A stretch of DNA of 64,000 bases from Georgenia soli (GTDB lineage Bacteria > Actinomycetota > Actinomycetes > Actinomycetales > Actinomycetaceae): assembly GCF_002563695.1 (NCBI RefSeq), contig NZ_PDJI01000004.1, positions 2,170,001 to 2,234,000 on the forward strand, written 5' to 3'. Numbering within the stretch: the first letter of the stretch is position 1; every line of letters starts with the position of its first letter. Positions 16,909-30,682 of the stretch are shown here, one piece after another. The notes beneath the pieces are model-generated. The model was given only the letters and a program-made list of their open reading frames with translations, was not told where the DNA came from and made no database searches. The position numbers and the translations under genes were made by a program.

Positions 16909-16982
16909 TGGGCCTAGCTGGACTCGAACCAGCGACCTCTTCCTTATCAGGGAAGCGCTCTAACCGACTGAGCTATAGGCCC
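16909..16982 (-). tRNA. tRNA-Ile (anticodon GAT)
   Basis: 74 nt. The acceptor GGGCCTA pairs with TAGGCCC. The anticodon stem CTTCC/GGAAG encloses CTGATAA, giving anticodon GAT. The T arm GCTGGTTCGAGTCCAGC is present. CCA is not encoded. Confidence 0.97.
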
Positions 16983-17108
16983 CCGCCGACCCGGCAGGAC
17001 CAGAAGATCCTTGGGGGGCGTGCGCTGTGCGCGGCAGCAAGACTATCCCAGAGCCCGCGCTCGTCCCAAACCGATCCCGGCCCGGGTGACGAGAGTCACG
17101 GGACCCGG

Positions 17109-17687
17109 TCAGTCGTCCGTCAGGGTCATGTGCAGGCCGCCGACGAGCGCGGCGACGATGTTGTACAGGAACGCCCCGATGGTGCCGAGCGCGGTCAGCA
17201 GCAGGATGTCCACGACGCCGACGATCGTGGCGAAGGACATGACCCGGTCGAACGCGAGGTAGTCCATCAGCTGCAGGAAGCTCTCCGACCCGATCGAGAC
17301 GAGCAGGTCCTCGATGTCGGCGAACACCTGCATGGAGTCCAGCACGAACCACACCAGGGCCGCGGCGACGACGATCATGATGCCCAGCGCGACGGACAGC
17401 AGGAACGACAGCTTCATCGCCGACCAGGGGTCGATGCGGGAGACCGAGAGCCGCACGCGGCGCGGGCCGCCGGCGACCGGGGCCGGCCGCGCGGCGGTGC
17501 CGGGCGCCTCGCCCGCGGAGGTCGCGGACCGCGCGGAGCCGGCGGACGGCGCGTCACCCGCGTGGCCGCCCGGTGCCCCGAACCTGTCGGTGACGCTGCG
17601 GCGCAGCGTCTGCGTGCTCGAGCGGTCGTCGCCGGGCGGAGGTGGGGGCGGCGGGCTGCCGTCCCTACCAGGAGTGGTGCTGCTCAT
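17109..17687 (-). CDS. DUF3566 membrane protein
   Basis: 192 residues. The first 75 are disordered and rich in Pro, Gly, Ser and Ala. The DUF3566 domain follows (about 76-190): [28 protein letters not shown] marks its start, with two membrane segments (about 92-115 and 150-180). It is always found next to gyrA in actinobacteria; no biochemical role is established. Its ATG overlaps the gyrA stop by 4 bp, so it is translationally coupled to gyrA. Confidence 0.92.
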   Translation of the reverse strand: MSSTTPGRDGSPPPPPPPGDDRSSTQTLRRSVTDRFGAPGGHAGDAPSAGSARSATSAGEAPGTAARPAPVAGGPRRVRLSVSRIDPWSAMKLSFLLSVALGIMIVVAAALVWFVLDSMQVFADIEDLLVSIGSESFLQLMDYLAFDRVMSFATIVGVVDILLLTALGTIGAFLYNIVAALVGGLHMTLTDD

Positions 17688-20413
17688 GCGTCTCCTCCGT
17701 CACTGCCGTCGGCGGCATCCTCAGGGGACGACGCTACCGCGTCGGACTCCTCCGCCGTCAGCGCTGCCGCGGCGGTGTCGCCGGACGTCGGCGTCTCCTC
17801 CGGGGTCGAGCCGGTGGCGGCGGTGTCGTCGGACCCGGCCGTCTCGCCGGTGGCGGGCGAGCCCTCCACGCCGACCTGCGCGTCGACCTCGCGCTGGACG
17901 TTGCGGGCGACGGCGATGATCCGGTCGCCCTTGTCCGGCCGGGCGAAGGTGACGCCCTGGGTGTTCCGGCCGGTCAGGTTGATCTCGTTGACGGCGGAGC
18001 GGACCACCTTGCCGCTCTCCATGATGACCATGACCTCGTCGTCGGGCCCGGTCAGCAGGGCACCGACGAGGTCACCGCGGGCCTCGACGAGGTTGGCGAC
18101 CTTCACGCCGAGGCCGCCGCGGCCCTGGACGCGGTACTCGGAGACGTCGGTGCGCTTGGCGAAGCCGCCCTCCGTGACCACCAGCAGGGCGGAGTTCTCG
18201 TACCAGTCCTTCAGGACGTCCATCGCGAGGAGCTCGTCGCCGTCGCGGAACTTCATCCCCGTCACGCCGGAGGTGGCGCGGCCCATGGGGCGCAGCGCCT
18301 CGTCGGTGGCGGTGAACCGCAGGGACTGGCCCTTGCGGGAGACGAGGAGCAGGTCGTCCTCGGGGTTGACCAGACGGGCGGCGATGACGCGGTCGGGGTT
18401 GCCCTCGTCGTCCTCACGCAGGTTGATGCCGATGACGCCGCCGGAGCGGTTGGTGTTGTACTCCTGCAGGCGGGTCTTCTTCACCAGGCCGCGCTGGGTG
18501 GCCAGGACGAGGTACTCGGCCTGGTCGTAGTCGCGCAGGGCGACCACCTGGGCGATCGACTCGCCCGGCTGGAACGCGAGCAGGTTGGCCACGTGCTGGC
18601 CCTTGGAGTCGCGGCCGCCCTCGGGCAGCTCGTAGCCCTTGGCCCGGTACACGCGGCCGAGGTTCGTGAAGAACAGCAGCCAGTGGTGCGTCGTCGTGAC
18701 CCCGAAGTGCTCGACGATGTCGTCCTCGCGGAGCTGTGCCCCCCGCACGCCCTTCCCGCCGCGGCGCTGGGACCGGTAGTTATCGGTCCTGGTGCGCTTG
18801 GCGTAGCCGCCGCGGGTGATGGTGACGACGACCTCCTCCTCGGGGATGAGGTCCTCGATGGACATCTCGCCGTCGAACGGCACGATCGTCGTGCGCCGGT
18901 CGTCGCCGTACTTGTCGACGATCGTGGTCAGCTCCTCGCCGACGATCTCGCGCTGCCGCTCCGGGGAGGCGAGGATCGCCTTGAAGTTCCGGATCTTCGC
19001 CTCCTCCTCCTGGTACTGGTCGAGGATCTTCTGGCGCTCCAGGGCCGCGAGGCGGCGCAGCTGCATGGTGAGGATCGCCTCGGCCTGGATCTCGTCGATG
19101 TCGAGGAGCTCCATCAGGCCGGTGCGCGCCTCCTCCACGGTGGGCGAGCGACGGATGAGGGCGATGACCTCGTCGAGGGCGTCGAGGGCCTTCAGCAGCC
19201 CCCGCAGGATGTGGATCCGCTCCTCCGCCTTGCGCAGGAAGAACCGCGTGCGGCGGACGATGACGTCGATCTGGTGGTTCACCCAGTGCCGGACGAAACC
19301 GTCCAGGCTGAGGGTGCGCGGCACGCCGTCGACCAGGGCCAGCATGTTGGCCGGGAAGTTGTCCTGCAGCTGGGTGTGCTTGTACAGGTTGTTCAGCACG
19401 ACCTTGGCCACGGCGTCGCGCTTGAGGACGATCACGAGCTTCTGGCCGTTACGGCCCGAGGACTCGTCGCGGATGTCCGCGACGCCGGTGATCTTGCCGT
19501 CCTTGACGCCGTCGACGATCTTCTGGGAGAGCCGGTCCGGGTTGACCTGGTACGGGAGCTCGGAGACCACCAGGCACTGCCGGCCCTGGATCTCCTCGAC
19601 CGTCACCACGGCGCGCTGGGTGATGGACCCGCGGCCGGTGCGGTACATCTCCTCGATGCCCTTGCGGCCCAGGATCATCGCCCCGGTGGGGAAGTCGGGA
19701 CCCTTGATCCGGAGCATGAGCTCGCCGAGGAGCTCCTCCTTGGTGGCCTCGGGGTGCTCGAGGAACCACTTCACGCCCTCGGCCACCTCCCGCAGGTTGT
19801 GCGGCGGGATGCGCGTGGCCATGCCGACGGCGATGCCCTCGGACCCGTTGACCAGCAGGTTCGGGAACCGTGCCGGCAGGACGACCGGCTCCTGGTTGCG
19901 GCCGTCGTAGTTGTCCTGGAAGTCGACGGTCTCCGCGTCGATGTCGCGGACCATCTCCAGGGCCAGCGGCGCCATCTTGCACTCGGTGTACCGGGGGGCC
20001 GCGGCCCCGAGGTCGCCCGGGGAGCCGAAGTTCCCCTGGCCGGCGACGAGCGGGTAGCGCATCGACCACGGCTGGACCAGCCGCACCAGGGCGTCGTAGA
20101 TCGAGGTGTCGCCGTGGGGGTGGTACTGCCCCATGACCTCCCCGACGACGCGCGAGCACTTGGAGAAGCTCGAGTCGGGGCGGTAGCCGCCGTCGTACAT
20201 CGCGTACAGCACGCGGCGGTGCACCGGCTTGAGCCCGTCGCGCACGTCCGGCAGCGCGCGGGAGACGATGACCGACATCGCGTAGTCCAGGTAGGAACGC
20301 TGCATCTCGAGCTGCAGGTCCACCTGCTCGACGTGGTCGCGCAGGGCGACCACCGGGTCCTCGGTGCCCTCCGGCAGCTCGGTGGGTCCCTGGTCCTCGG
20401 GTGGCTGGGTCAC
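17684..20413 (-). CDS. gyrA: DNA gyrase subunit A
   Basis: 909 residues. The N-terminal breakage-reunion domain covers about 30-510, with the active-site Tyr in PRYTECK, and is followed by the C-terminal DNA-wrapping beta-pinwheel with the GyrA box QRRGGKG. An acidic Thr/Ser/Glu tail of about 60 residues ends the protein. GyrA cuts and rejoins DNA for negative supercoiling with GyrB, encoded upstream on the same strand. In the quinolone-resistance region the sequence is [10 protein letters not shown]: Thr stands at the position of E. coli Ser83 and M. tuberculosis Ala90, while the Asp at E. coli 87 is kept. The start ATG is at 20413. The gyrB-gyrA gap is 66 bp. Confidence 0.97.
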   Translation of the reverse strand: MTQPPEDQGPTELPEGTEDPVVALRDHVEQVDLQLEMQRSYLDYAMSVIVSRALPDVRDGLKPVHRRVLYAMYDGGYRPDSSFSKCSRVVGEVMGQYHPHGDTSIYDALVRLVQPWSMRYPLVAGQGNFGSPGDLGAAAPRYTECKMAPLALEMVRDIDAETVDFQDNYDGRNQEPVVLPARFPNLLVNGSEGIAVGMATRIPPHNLREVAEGVKWFLEHPEATKEELLGELMLRIKGPDFPTGAMILGRKGIEEMYRTGRGSITQRAVVTVEEIQGRQCLVVSELPYQVNPDRLSQKIVDGVKDGKITGVADIRDESSGRNGQKLVIVLKRDAVAKVVLNNLYKHTQLQDNFPANMLALVDGVPRTLSLDGFVRHWVNHQIDVIVRRTRFFLRKAEERIHILRGLLKALDALDEVIALIRRSPTVEEARTGLMELLDIDEIQAEAILTMQLRRLAALERQKILDQYQEEEAKIRNFKAILASPERQREIVGEELTTIVDKYGDDRRTTIVPFDGEMSIEDLIPEEEVVVTITRGGYAKRTRTDNYRSQRRGGKGVRGAQLREDDIVEHFGVTTTHHWLLFFTNLGRVYRAKGYELPEGGRDSKGQHVANLLAFQPGESIAQVVALRDYDQAEYLVLATQRGLVKKTRLQEYNTNRSGGVIGINLREDDEGNPDRVIAARLVNPEDDLLLVSRKGQSLRFTATDEALRPMGRATSGVTGMKFRDGDELLAMDVLKDWYENSALLVVTEGGFAKRTDVSEYRVQGRGGLGVKVANLVEARGDLVGALLTGPDDEVMVIMESGKVVRSAVNEINLTGRNTQGVTFARPDKGDRIIAVARNVQREVDAQVGVEGSPATGETAGSDDTAATGSTPEETPTSGDTAAAALTAEESDAVASSPEDAADGSDGGDA

Positions 20414-20479
20414 GGGTGTCCTTCTCGTCTGGAGGTCGCGGCCGGTGCGCCGCGAGTGGTCCGGGTACTTCTACGGTGG

Positions 20480-22585
<2,106 letters not shown>

Positions 22586-22706
22586 AGTCGCAGGCTCTCC
22601 TCGTCTCGCGGGCAGCGCACCGAAAACCACCTGGCGCTCGGGCCGGGCGCGGGGCTACCGCTTGATCCCCTGGACGCGGGTTCGCGCCCCATGGGTGGGT
22701 CGCTCG

Positions 22707-22768
22707 ATTCTACAGCGAACGGGCCGAAAACCACGAATATCCACAGGCGCTGTCCACAGGTGGACAGT
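22707..22768 (-). promoter_or_regulatory. gyrB promoter region with DnaA-box-like motifs
   Basis: On the minus strand TAGAAT (22712-22707) is a near-consensus -10 about 120 bp before the gyrB start; the -35 is weak. Just upstream, at 22737-22745 and 22750-22758, lie ATATCCACA and CTGTCCACA, and a further GTGGACAG follows. These could let DnaA act on gyrB transcription. Confidence 0.55.
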
Positions 22769-22780
22769 GCCTGGCCGGCG

Positions 22781-23416
22781 TCAGCCGTAGGTGTCGCGCG
22801 GGCCGCGTCCGGGCACCGAGCGCCGGCCGTGCTTCCAGCTCGGACCACCCGGTCCGAGCACCGTGATCGAGGTGACCGTCCCCTCGCCGACCTCCTCGGC
22901 CAGCCGCCGCTCCAGCTGGGGCAGGAGCAGGCGGACCTGCGTCGCCCAGGCCGTCGAGGTGGTCCGCAGCACCAGCGCGCCCTCCTCGAAGGTCTCCACC
23001 TGGCAGTGGTCCGCCACCTGGTCCCCGACCACCTCGCGCCAGCGGCCGACGACGCCGCCCACGCTCAGGGGCACGCTCCAGCCCCGCTGGGTGAAGAGCC
23101 GGGCGGCGATGCCGCCGAGCGCCGCGGGGTCGCGCCGAGAGGGCCCCGGTCCGCTGATGCCGTACCCGAGGCCGGGTCCGGGCCGCCAGGCGCCGGGGGC
23201 GGGGGCGTCGTCGGCGACGTCGGTCGTGGGCTCCGCCGTCGTCCCCCGACGACGGCGTGGCGCCGGGGCGCGGTAGAGGCCCTTCGCGCGCGCCGCCTCC
23301 CGGGCACGCTCGAGGGCGATGCGGGCGACGGCGTCGCGGTCCTCGGTCTCGGACTCCTCCGCCGCGGGGGGCTCGAGGTGATCAGGCGTCTGGGCCGGTC
23401 CAGGTTCCTCAGGCAC
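22781..23416 (-). CDS. DUF721/DciA-family protein
   Basis: 211 residues. The N-terminal half is charged and disordered with an [17 protein letters not shown] helix. The C-terminal DUF721 domain (about 105-190) has [15 protein letters not shown] and [20 protein letters not shown]721 proteins are DciA-like: DciA helps load or operate the replicative DnaB helicase in bacteria without DnaC. The gene sits between recF and gyrB as in nearly all actinobacteria. It starts with GTG at 23416, overlapping the recF stop by 8 bp. Confidence 0.9.
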   Translation of the reverse strand: MPEEPGPAQTPDHLEPPAAEESETEDRDAVARIALERAREAARAKGLYRAPAPRRRRGTTAEPTTDVADDAPAPGAWRPGPGLGYGISGPGPSRRDPAALGGIAARLFTQRGWSVPLSVGGVVGRWREVVGDQVADHCQVETFEEGALVLRTTSTAWATQVRLLLPQLERRLAEEVGEGTVTSITVLGPGGPSWKHGRRSVPGRGPRDTYG

Positions 23417-24638
23417 GGGTCACCTGCCCCTGGTGGACGGTGAAGCGGACGCCGGCGAGGGAGGCGGGGACGTCGTCGGGGACGGCGGCCGTGATGAGTA
23501 CCTGCTGCGCGCCGGCGACCATCCCCGCCAGCCGCTCCCGGCGCCGGGTGTCGAGCTCGGCGAAGACGTCGTCGAGGATGAGGACCGGCTCGCCGTCCCG
23601 GCCCCACGGGGAGGTGTCGTCCGCCCGGAGCACCTCGTAGGAGGCCAGGCGCAGGGCGAGCGCGTAGGACCAGGACTCGCCGTGGCTCGCGTAGCCCTTG
23701 GCCGGGAGGCTGCCGAGGGAGAGCACCAGGTCGTCGCGGTGGGGGCCGACGAGGTTGGCGCCGCGCTCGATCTCGCGGTCCCGCAGGCGGCCCATGGCCT
23801 CGACCAGCCGGGTGGTCACGGCCTCGGTGTCGAGCAGTGCCTCCTCGCGCGCCTCGACGCCGGCGCGCGCCACATCTCCGGCCGCTCCGCCGTCGGCGAG
23901 CTCCTCCGCGGTCGGGTCGGGCACCTCGTCGACGACGTCGATGCTCGCCCGGTAGTCGATGCGGGCCGTCCCCTGACCGGCGCTGACCTGCTCGTACGCG
24001 GCCGCCACGTGGGGGCGCAGCGTGCGGACGAGCTTGGTGCGGGCGGTGACGAGCTGCGCGCCGGCCCGGGCAAGCTGGGCGTCCCACACGTCGAGGGTGG
24101 TCAGGTCCACGCGCCCACCGCGCCGACGTGCGGCGCCGGCCGACTTCAGCAGCGCGCCGCGCTGGCGCTGCACCTTGTCGTACTCCGAGCGGACCCCGGC
24201 CAGCCGGGGGGTGAGCAGAACGGTGAGCTCGTCGAGGAAGCGACGGCGCACGCCCGGGTCGCCCTTGACGAGCTCGAGGTCCTCGGGGGCGAACACCACG
24301 GTGCGCACCACGCCGAGGACGTCCCGGGTGCGGGCGGGGGCACGGTTGAGCCGCGCCCGGTTCGCCTTGCCGGCGACGATCTCGAGCTCCACCAGCGTGG
24401 GCCGTTCGCCGTGGAAGACCTTGGCGCGGACCACGGCACCGCCGGTGCCCTGACGCACGAGGGCGGCGTCGGCGGCGACGCGGTGGCTGGTGAACGTCGA
24501 GAGGTAGGCGACCGACTCCACCAGGTTCGTCTTGCCCTGGCCGTTCTGGCCGACGAAGGCGGTCACGCCGGGCTCGAGGGCGAGCACCACCTCCCGGTAG
24601 GAGCGGAAGTCGTTCAGGGCGAGGTCCGAGACGTACAT
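23409..24638 (-). CDS. recF: RecF DNA replication/repair ATPase
   Basis: 409 residues, SMC-like ABC ATPase. Walker A is GQNGQGKTN (near 30-38), the signature motif lies near [20 protein letters not shown], and Walker B is [13 protein letters not shown]. It loads RecA at gaps together with RecO and RecR. The N-terminus [17 protein letters not shown] is the conserved RecF beginning and fixes the start at 24638. It lies between gnd and DUF721 on the same strand. Confidence 0.96.
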   Translation of the reverse strand: MYVSDLALNDFRSYREVVLALEPGVTAFVGQNGQGKTNLVESVAYLSTFTSHRVAADAALVRQGTGGAVVRAKVFHGERPTLVELEIVAGKANRARLNRAPARTRDVLGVVRTVVFAPEDLELVKGDPGVRRRFLDELTVLLTPRLAGVRSEYDKVQRQRGALLKSAGAARRRGGRVDLTTLDVWDAQLARAGAQLVTARTKLVRTLRPHVAAAYEQVSAGQGTARIDYRASIDVVDEVPDPTAEELADGGAAGDVARAGVEAREEALLDTEAVTTRLVEAMGRLRDREIERGANLVGPHRDDLVLSLGSLPAKGYASHGESWSYALALRLASYEVLRADDTSPWGRDGEPVLILDDVFAELDTRRRERLAGMVAGAQQVLITAAVPDDVPASLAGVRFTVHQGQVTRA

Positions 24639-24672
24639 CCTCGCCCTGCTCCTTCCTCGACTGCTCCTGGTG

Positions 24673-25683
<1,011 letters not shown>

Positions 25684-25781
25684 CTCGGCTCCCTCCGGGA
25701 CATGCCCGCTCGTGCCCTTGCCGCGCCGCCGGGGGGCGGCGGGGTGCGGCGTGCTCCGTGGCCAGTCTGGCCCGGCGGGGC

Positions 25782-26912
25782 TCAGCCGGCGAACCGGATG
25801 GGCATGAGCAGGTAGCGGAACTCCGGGTCGTCGTCGCCCTCGAGCGAGCCCTGGCCGGTCATCACCGCGGGCTTGGACGGGTGGGTGAACGACATGCGCA
25901 CGAACGGCGTCGTCAGGGCGCCGAGGCCGTCGAGCAGGTAGTGCGGGTTGAAGGCGGTGGTGATCTCCTCACCGGTCAGCGTCGCCTCGAGGGCCTCGGA
26001 CGCCTGCGCGTCGTCGCCCTGACCGGCCTCGAGCACGACCTGCCCCTCGGAGAAGGTCAGTCGGATCGGGGTGTTGCGCTCGGCCACGAGGCTGACGCGC
26101 CGGGCCGCCTCGACGAGCACGTGCGTGCCGACGACGGCGTGGGTGGTGGTCGTCTCGGGGAAGAGGCGGCGCACGGGCGGGTAGTCGCCCTCGACGAGCA
26201 GCGACGTCGTGCGGCGGCCGCCGGCCTCGAAGCCGATGAGCGCCGCGGGCCCCTCGGTGGCCAGGGCGACGTTCACGGAGCCGGCGCTCGTCATGGACTT
26301 CGCGACGTCGGAGAGCGTGCGGGCGCGGACCAGCGCCGCGGAGCTGATCGACGGCGAGGCGGGGTGCCAGGTGAGCTCGCGCATGGCGAGGCGGTAGCGG
26401 TCGGTGGCCAGGAGCGTGACCTTCTCGCCCTCGATCTCCATGCGCACACCGGTCAGGAGCGGGAGCGTCTCGTCGCGGCTGGCGGCGATCGTGACCTGGG
26501 CGACGGCCTCGGTCAGGACACCGGCCTCGATGCTGCCGCTCACGTCCGGCATCCCCGGCAGGGCGGGGTAGTCGTCCACCGGCATGGTCAGCAGCGTGAA
26601 GCGGGACGCCCCGCAGGTCAGCACCACCTTGGAGCCGTCGAGGTCGACATCGACCGGCTTGGCGGGCAGGGCCTTGCAGATGTCGGCGAGCAGGCGGCCC
26701 GAGACGAGCACGACGCCGGCGGACTCGACGTCCGCGGGGACCTCGGAGCGGGCGGAGACCTCGTAGTCGAAGCTCGAGAGGGTCAGCGTCCCGTCGGCGT
26801 CGGCCTCGAGACGGACACCGGCGAGGACCGGGACCGGCGGGCGCGTGGGGAGGGAACGTGCCGTCCAGGTGACAGCCTCGGACAGGACGTCACGCTCGAC
26901 CCTGAACTTCAC
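25782..26912 (-). CDS. dnaN: DNA polymerase III sliding clamp (beta subunit)
   Basis: 376 residues, three clamp folds. It begins MKFRVERDVLSEAVTWTAR and ends with YLLMPIRFAG, the conserved clamp C-terminus. The ring dimer tethers the replicative polymerase to DNA. It starts with GTG at 26912, with GAGAAGG upstream. It is read away from oriC. Confidence 0.97.
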   Translation of the reverse strand: MKFRVERDVLSEAVTWTARSLPTRPPVPVLAGVRLEADADGTLTLSSFDYEVSARSEVPADVESAGVVLVSGRLLADICKALPAKPVDVDLDGSKVVLTCGASRFTLLTMPVDDYPALPGMPDVSGSIEAGVLTEAVAQVTIAASRDETLPLLTGVRMEIEGEKVTLLATDRYRLAMRELTWHPASPSISSAALVRARTLSDVAKSMTSAGSVNVALATEGPAALIGFEAGGRRTTSLLVEGDYPPVRRLFPETTTTHAVVGTHVLVEAARRVSLVAERNTPIRLTFSEGQVVLEAGQGDDAQASEALEATLTGEEITTAFNPHYLLDGLGALTTPFVRMSFTHPSKPAVMTGQGSLEGDDDPEFRYLLMPIRFAG

Positions 26913-27768
26913 GATGGATGACCTTCTCTCGATGACTCACTGAGGGCGCACGGAGCGCAGGCCAACCCTACGCGACCGAATCAACGGCCCGGTACCCGAA
27001 TGACAAACCTGTGACCCCGAACTTCGGACTGGGCCGGTCCGGGCGTCGTTGGTCGTCCACATAACTCGCTCTCTATAGGTGTCTTCATCGTCATAGCCTG
27101 TGTGGAAACTGTGGAGAACCCGTATCTGTGCAGGTGGGGCGGTCGGAGCGGGTGTGGGCCGGTCCGTGGTCGTGCCTGTGCACCAAGGCTCGTGGCAGTG
27201 GATCGGAATTTCGTCCCCATCAGCCGTCCACCGAGACCTTGTCGTTCGTCCACGACAAGGTTCTGAGTTGTCCACCGCTATCCACAGCTTTGTGCACAGC
27301 TGTGAATCTCCACTACTAGGCCAGAACGTTCGCTGGCAAGTCCCCAGGGCTGGGGATCGTCCGCGCGGCGGCGGCGATGCGCGTCTTCCTGCGCTCAGGA
27401 CGCTTCTGGTGATCCCCAATGTCGAGAGGTCGTCGACTTCACGTCCGGCAGTCACGAGCCCCGCTGCCGTGCGCGTCGTGCGGCGGTCAGTGAGGCGCGC
27501 GACGCAGCGAGCGCAAGAAGGACGACGTGGCGTGCACACAAGGAAGCGGCTCAGCGATCAGAAAGAAGAGCCAGTGCCGCGCTCAAAAAGCGGGGCGCAG
27601 GTGGAGACGGGCTCGTGTCCGCGCCAGAGCCGTGCCGGAGGTCACCGCCGGCGATCCGGCGGCCGCGGCGACCTCACTCCGGCGGTCACGAATGCGTGCG
27701 GCGGCCGCGTGTGGGTGCGGCGGCCGCGGATGGTCCGGCCCGCCGGGGCAGGCGCGGACGTGCGGAAC
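26913..27768. other. oriC: chromosomal origin of replication (oriC)
   Basis: This 856 bp gene-free stretch between dnaN and dnaA is where actinobacterial oriC lies. DnaA-box-like nonamers cluster at 27053 (TCGTCCACA), 27101 (TGTGGAAAC), 27110 (TGTGGAGAA, i.e. TTCTCCACA on the minus strand), 27268 (TTGTCCACC), 27278 (CTATCCACA) and 27290 (TTGTGCACA). An A+T-richer stretch (about 27060-27100, CATAACTCGCTCTCTATAGG) is the best candidate for the unwinding element. Genes to the left (dnaN to gyrA) and right (rpmH to parB) point away from it. None of the boxes I see here is an exact TTRTCCACA. Confidence 0.9.
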
Positions 27769-29319
27769 CTAGGCGCCGCGTGCCTTCTGCTTGATCCGGT
27801 TCGTCAGTTCGGTCACTTGGTTGAAGGTGGAACGCTTCTCCGCCATCTGCTCGCGGATCTTGCGGTTCGCGTGCATGACTGTCGTGTGGTCACGGCCGCC
27901 GAAGAGCTGACCGATCTTCGGGAGAGAGAGGTCGGTGAGCTCGCGGCACAGGTACATCGCGATCTGCCGGGCGTTGACCAGCACCCGCGAGCGGTCGGCG
28001 GAGCACAACGCCTCGATCGAGACGGAGAAGTAGTTCGCCGTCTGACTCATGATCAGCGCCGGGGTGATGTCCTCGCCCTCGGGGTCGGTGATGAGGTCCT
28101 TGAGGACCATCTCGGCCAGGGACAGCTCGACCGGCTGGCGGTTGAGGTTGGCGAACGCGGTCACCCGGATCAGGGCGCCCTCGAGCTCGCGGATGTTGGT
28201 GGAGATGCGCGAGGCGATGTACTCCATCACCTCGTCCGACGCCTGGAGGTTCTCGTTGACGGCCTTCTTGCGCAGGATCGCGATGCGGGTCTCGAGGTCG
28301 GGCGGCTGCACGTCGGTGAGCAGGCCCCACTCGAACCGCGACCGCAGCCGGTCCTCGAAGCCGTTGAGCTGCTTCGGGGGCAGGTCAGAGGTGATCACGA
28401 CCTGCTTGTTGTCGTTGTGGAGGGAGTTGAAGGTGTGGAAGAACTCCTCGACCGTCTGCTCCTTGCCGCCCAGGAACTGGATGTCGTCGATGAGGAGGAC
28501 GTCGACGTTGCGGTAGCGCCGCTGGAAGTTCTCCGCCTTGTCGTCACGGATGGAGTTGATGAAGTCGTTGGTGAACTCCTCCGAGTTCACGTACCGCACG
28601 CGGATGCCGGGGTAGAGATTGCGGGCGTAGTGGCCGATGGCGTGCAGCAGGTGCGTCTTGCCGAGTCCTGACCCGCCGTAGATGAACAACGGGTTGTAGG
28701 CCTTGGCCGGAGCTTCCGCCACCGCTGTCGCGGCAGCGTGGGCGAAGCGGTTCGACGAGCCGGTGACGAACGTCTCGAAGGTGTACTTGGGGTTCAGCCG
28801 GGACGAGTCCACCGAGTTGTCGGCGGTCGAGGATCCGCGGTCCGCGCTGTTGCGGTGCGGGACCGGGCGCTCGTCGCCGGCTCGGGCCGGCGTACGCGCC
28901 GAGGGAGCGGACCGGAAATCGCCCGCGGGCTGTGTCCACAGGTCGTTCCCGGCTGGCGCAGCGCGGAAGTCGTTCCCGGTCGGCGGCGTGCGGAAGTCGT
29001 TGCCCGCGGGCGGGGTGGCCGGGCTCTGCGGCGACGACGGCGGAGGGGCGACGTCCAGCGAGGGGTCGACGGTGACGGCGAACCGGACGGGGGCACCGAC
29101 GACCTCGCTGAGGGCCTCGGTGATCGGGATGCGCGCCCGTGTCTCGAGGAAATCCTTGGCGAAGTCGCTGGGGACTGCAAGGAGGATGGTGCCGTCGATG
29201 ACGCCGAGGGGGCGGGTGAGCCCGACGAATGCGAGCTGTGCCCGGCCGATCTCACCACGGGTGGTCAGAAGCTCGACCGCACGCGTCCAGCTCTCGGCGA
29301 TCGGTTCGTTCTCGGGCAC
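27769..29319 (-). CDS. dnaA: chromosomal replication initiator DnaA
   Basis: 516 residues. Domain I (about 1-85) is followed by a long disordered domain II (about 86-185) with repeated GNDFR-like motifs, the AAA+ domain III (Walker [13 protein letters not shown], Walker [15 protein letters not shown]) and the DNA-binding domain IV (signature [23 protein letters not shown], then [12 protein letters not shown]). DnaA-ATP binds DnaA boxes and opens oriC. The GTG at 29319 is chosen because conserved domain I sequence begins there ([18 protein letters not shown]) and GGGGGAG precedes it. Confidence 0.97.
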   Translation of the reverse strand: MPENEPIAESWTRAVELLTTRGEIGRAQLAFVGLTRPLGVIDGTILLAVPSDFAKDFLETRARIPITEALSEVVGAPVRFAVTVDPSLDVAPPPSSPQSPATPPAGNDFRTPPTGNDFRAAPAGNDLWTQPAGDFRSAPSARTPARAGDERPVPHRNSADRGSSTADNSVDSSRLNPKYTFETFVTGSSNRFAHAAATAVAEAPAKAYNPLFIYGGSGLGKTHLLHAIGHYARNLYPGIRVRYVNSEEFTNDFINSIRDDKAENFQRRYRNVDVLLIDDIQFLGGKEQTVEEFFHTFNSLHNDNKQVVITSDLPPKQLNGFEDRLRSRFEWGLLTDVQPPDLETRIAILRKKAVNENLQASDEVMEYIASRISTNIRELEGALIRVTAFANLNRQPVELSLAEMVLKDLITDPEGEDITPALIMSQTANYFSVSIEALCSADRSRVLVNARQIAMYLCRELTDLSLPKIGQLFGGRDHTTVMHANRKIREQMAEKRSTFNQVTELTNRIKQKARGA

Positions 29320-29541
29320 TGCTCTCCCCCTGTGGCGGTGTGGGCTAGGAAGGCGAGTCTGGCACGGACCACGGGTCATCCACACGTTTCTCCACAAGTG
29401 TGGGTAGAACTACAGGTGTTCATCTGCGCGTCATGGAGCCGTTGCCGGAGGACGTGGGACGACTGCCGCTACACCCGTCGCGGGGGCAGCTGTCCACAGG
29501 ATGTGTGTCTGGATCCACAGGACCGGAGGCGTCCGTGGCGT
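29320..29541. promoter_or_regulatory. dnaA upstream region with DnaA-box-like motifs
   Basis: The first part of the 389 bp divergent gap between dnaA and rpmH. It carries TCATCCACA (29376), TTCTCCACA (29388, fits TTNTCCACA), CTGTCCACA (29490) and GGATCCACA (29511). Their location right before dnaA suggests autoregulation by DnaA, as in many bacteria; I cannot place the dnaA promoter with confidence. Confidence 0.65.
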
Positions 29542-29570
29542 TTGACCCCCGATTCCGGCTCACGTACCGT
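29542..29570 (+). promoter_or_regulatory. vegetative promoter of the rpmH-rnpA-yidD operon
   Basis: TTGACC (29542-29547) and TACCGT (29565-29570) are separated by exactly 17 bp, a good match to the principal sigma-factor consensus. A start site near 29577 would give a leader of about 130 nt before rpmH. Confidence 0.7.
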
Positions 29571-29708
29571 AGGGAGGCCGTCTCGACGGATCTTGTGGTG
29601 TGCCCGCGGACCGCGTGCGAACCGTGAGTCCCGCACAGACGGGTCTGACCTGCACTGCCCGACCGTGGCGGGGCCTGACGAATCACCGATCGTTTTTGGA
29701 GTAATGCC

Positions 29709-29846
29709 GTGAGCAAGCGCACTTTCCAGCCGAACAACCGGCGCCGGGCCAAGGTGCACGGGTTCCGCCTCCGGATGCGTACCCGCGCCGGCCGCGCCAT
29801 TCTCTCCGCGCGCCGTCGCAAGGGGCGTTCCGAGCTTTCCGCCTGA
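29709..29846 (+). CDS. rpmH: 50S ribosomal protein L34
   Basis: A 45-residue basic protein read from a GTG at 29709: [19 protein letters not shown] and the following [18 protein letters not shown] are the conserved L34 sequence. It is part of the large ribosomal subunit. GGAG lies eight bases upstream. It is the first gene of the rpmH-rnpA-yidD-yidC cluster. Confidence 0.97.
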   Translation: MSKRTFQPNNRRRAKVHGFRLRMRTRAGRAILSARRRKGRSELSA

Positions 29847-29853
29847 GACGACG

Positions 29854-30258
29854 GTGCTGCCCGCCCGGCATCGCATGCGTCGGTCGGACGACTTCACCGA
29901 CGCCGTTCGCCGGGGTGCCCGTAGCGGTGGACGCCGTCTGGTCGTCCACCTACGAACGGGCGCGGAGACCAGCCTTACGCCGACGAGCGGCCGCGACGAC
30001 CACGCGGCCCTCGTCGGCTTCGTCGTGCCCAAAGCTGTGGGAAACGCCGTCAGACGGAACGAGGTCAAGCGACGCCTGCGGGCATTGATGTCCGAGCGGG
30101 TCGGCCGTCTGGAGCACGACACACGTGTGGTGGTCCGAGCGCTTCCCGCGGCCGCCGGTGCGTCGAGCACGGAGCTCGCCCGGGACCTCGACAAGGCGCT
30201 TGCCGGCGCGCAGCGGCGCGGCGGCGTGCGAGCCGCCGCAGACCGGGGCGTGCGATGA
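29854..30258 (+). CDS. rnpA: ribonuclease P protein component
   Basis: 134 residues. It begins [21 protein letters not shown], with the RNR-type signature [13 protein letters not shown] (about residues 67-79). It assists the RNase P RNA in 5' processing of tRNA precursors. It starts with GTG 7 bp after rpmH, and its stop overlaps the yidD ATG. The C-terminus is Ala/Arg-rich and slightly longer than usual. Confidence 0.94.
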   Translation: MLPARHRMRRSDDFTDAVRRGARSGGRRLVVHLRTGAETSLTPTSGRDDHAALVGFVVPKAVGNAVRRNEVKRRLRALMSERVGRLEHDTRVVVRALPAAAGASSTELARDLDKALAGAQRRGGVRAAADRGVR

Positions 30259-30671
30259 CGCGCAACGCTCACACCGCGGCCCGGGCTGCGTCGTCGTCCG
30301 ACAGCCGCCCACGTAACCCGCTGACCTGGCTGCTTCTCGGACTTGTCCGCGTCTACCAGGCCGTCGTCTCGCCCTGGCTGCCTCCAAGTTGCAAGTACTA
30401 CCCGTCGTGCTCGGCGTACGCGGTGACGGCGCTGCGACGGCACGGCGCCCTCAAGGGCACCGCGTTGGCGGCGTGGCGGCTCCTGCGGTGCAACCCCTGG
30501 AGCCTTGGCGGCGTGGATCACGTGCCACCGCGCGGACGATGGTCGAACGGCAGCACCCACGACGCCACGGCGAGTGGCGTTGAGCACGACTGTTCGGACG
30601 AGGGGCCCGTAACCCGTACCCTCGGTGCAGATACTCGGGGGGCGCGGTCTACCGCGCCGCAGGATCACTAG
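30255..30671 (+). CDS. yidD: membrane protein insertion efficiency factor YidD
   Basis: 138 residues. The core (about 23-92) is typical: [20 protein letters not shown], the Cys-containing YPSCSAYAV, and [15 protein letters not shown]. It assists YidC-mediated insertion of inner-membrane proteins. The last 45 residues are a polar extension not conserved in the family. Its ATG overlaps the rnpA stop (ATGA), and yidC follows after 11 bp. Confidence 0.93.
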   Translation: MTRNAHTAARAASSSDSRPRNPLTWLLLGLVRVYQAVVSPWLPPSCKYYPSCSAYAVTALRRHGALKGTALAAWRLLRCNPWSLGGVDHVPPRGRWSNGSTHDATASGVEHDCSDEGPVTRTLGADTRGARSTAPQDH

Positions 30672-30682
30672 GAGCACACGGT

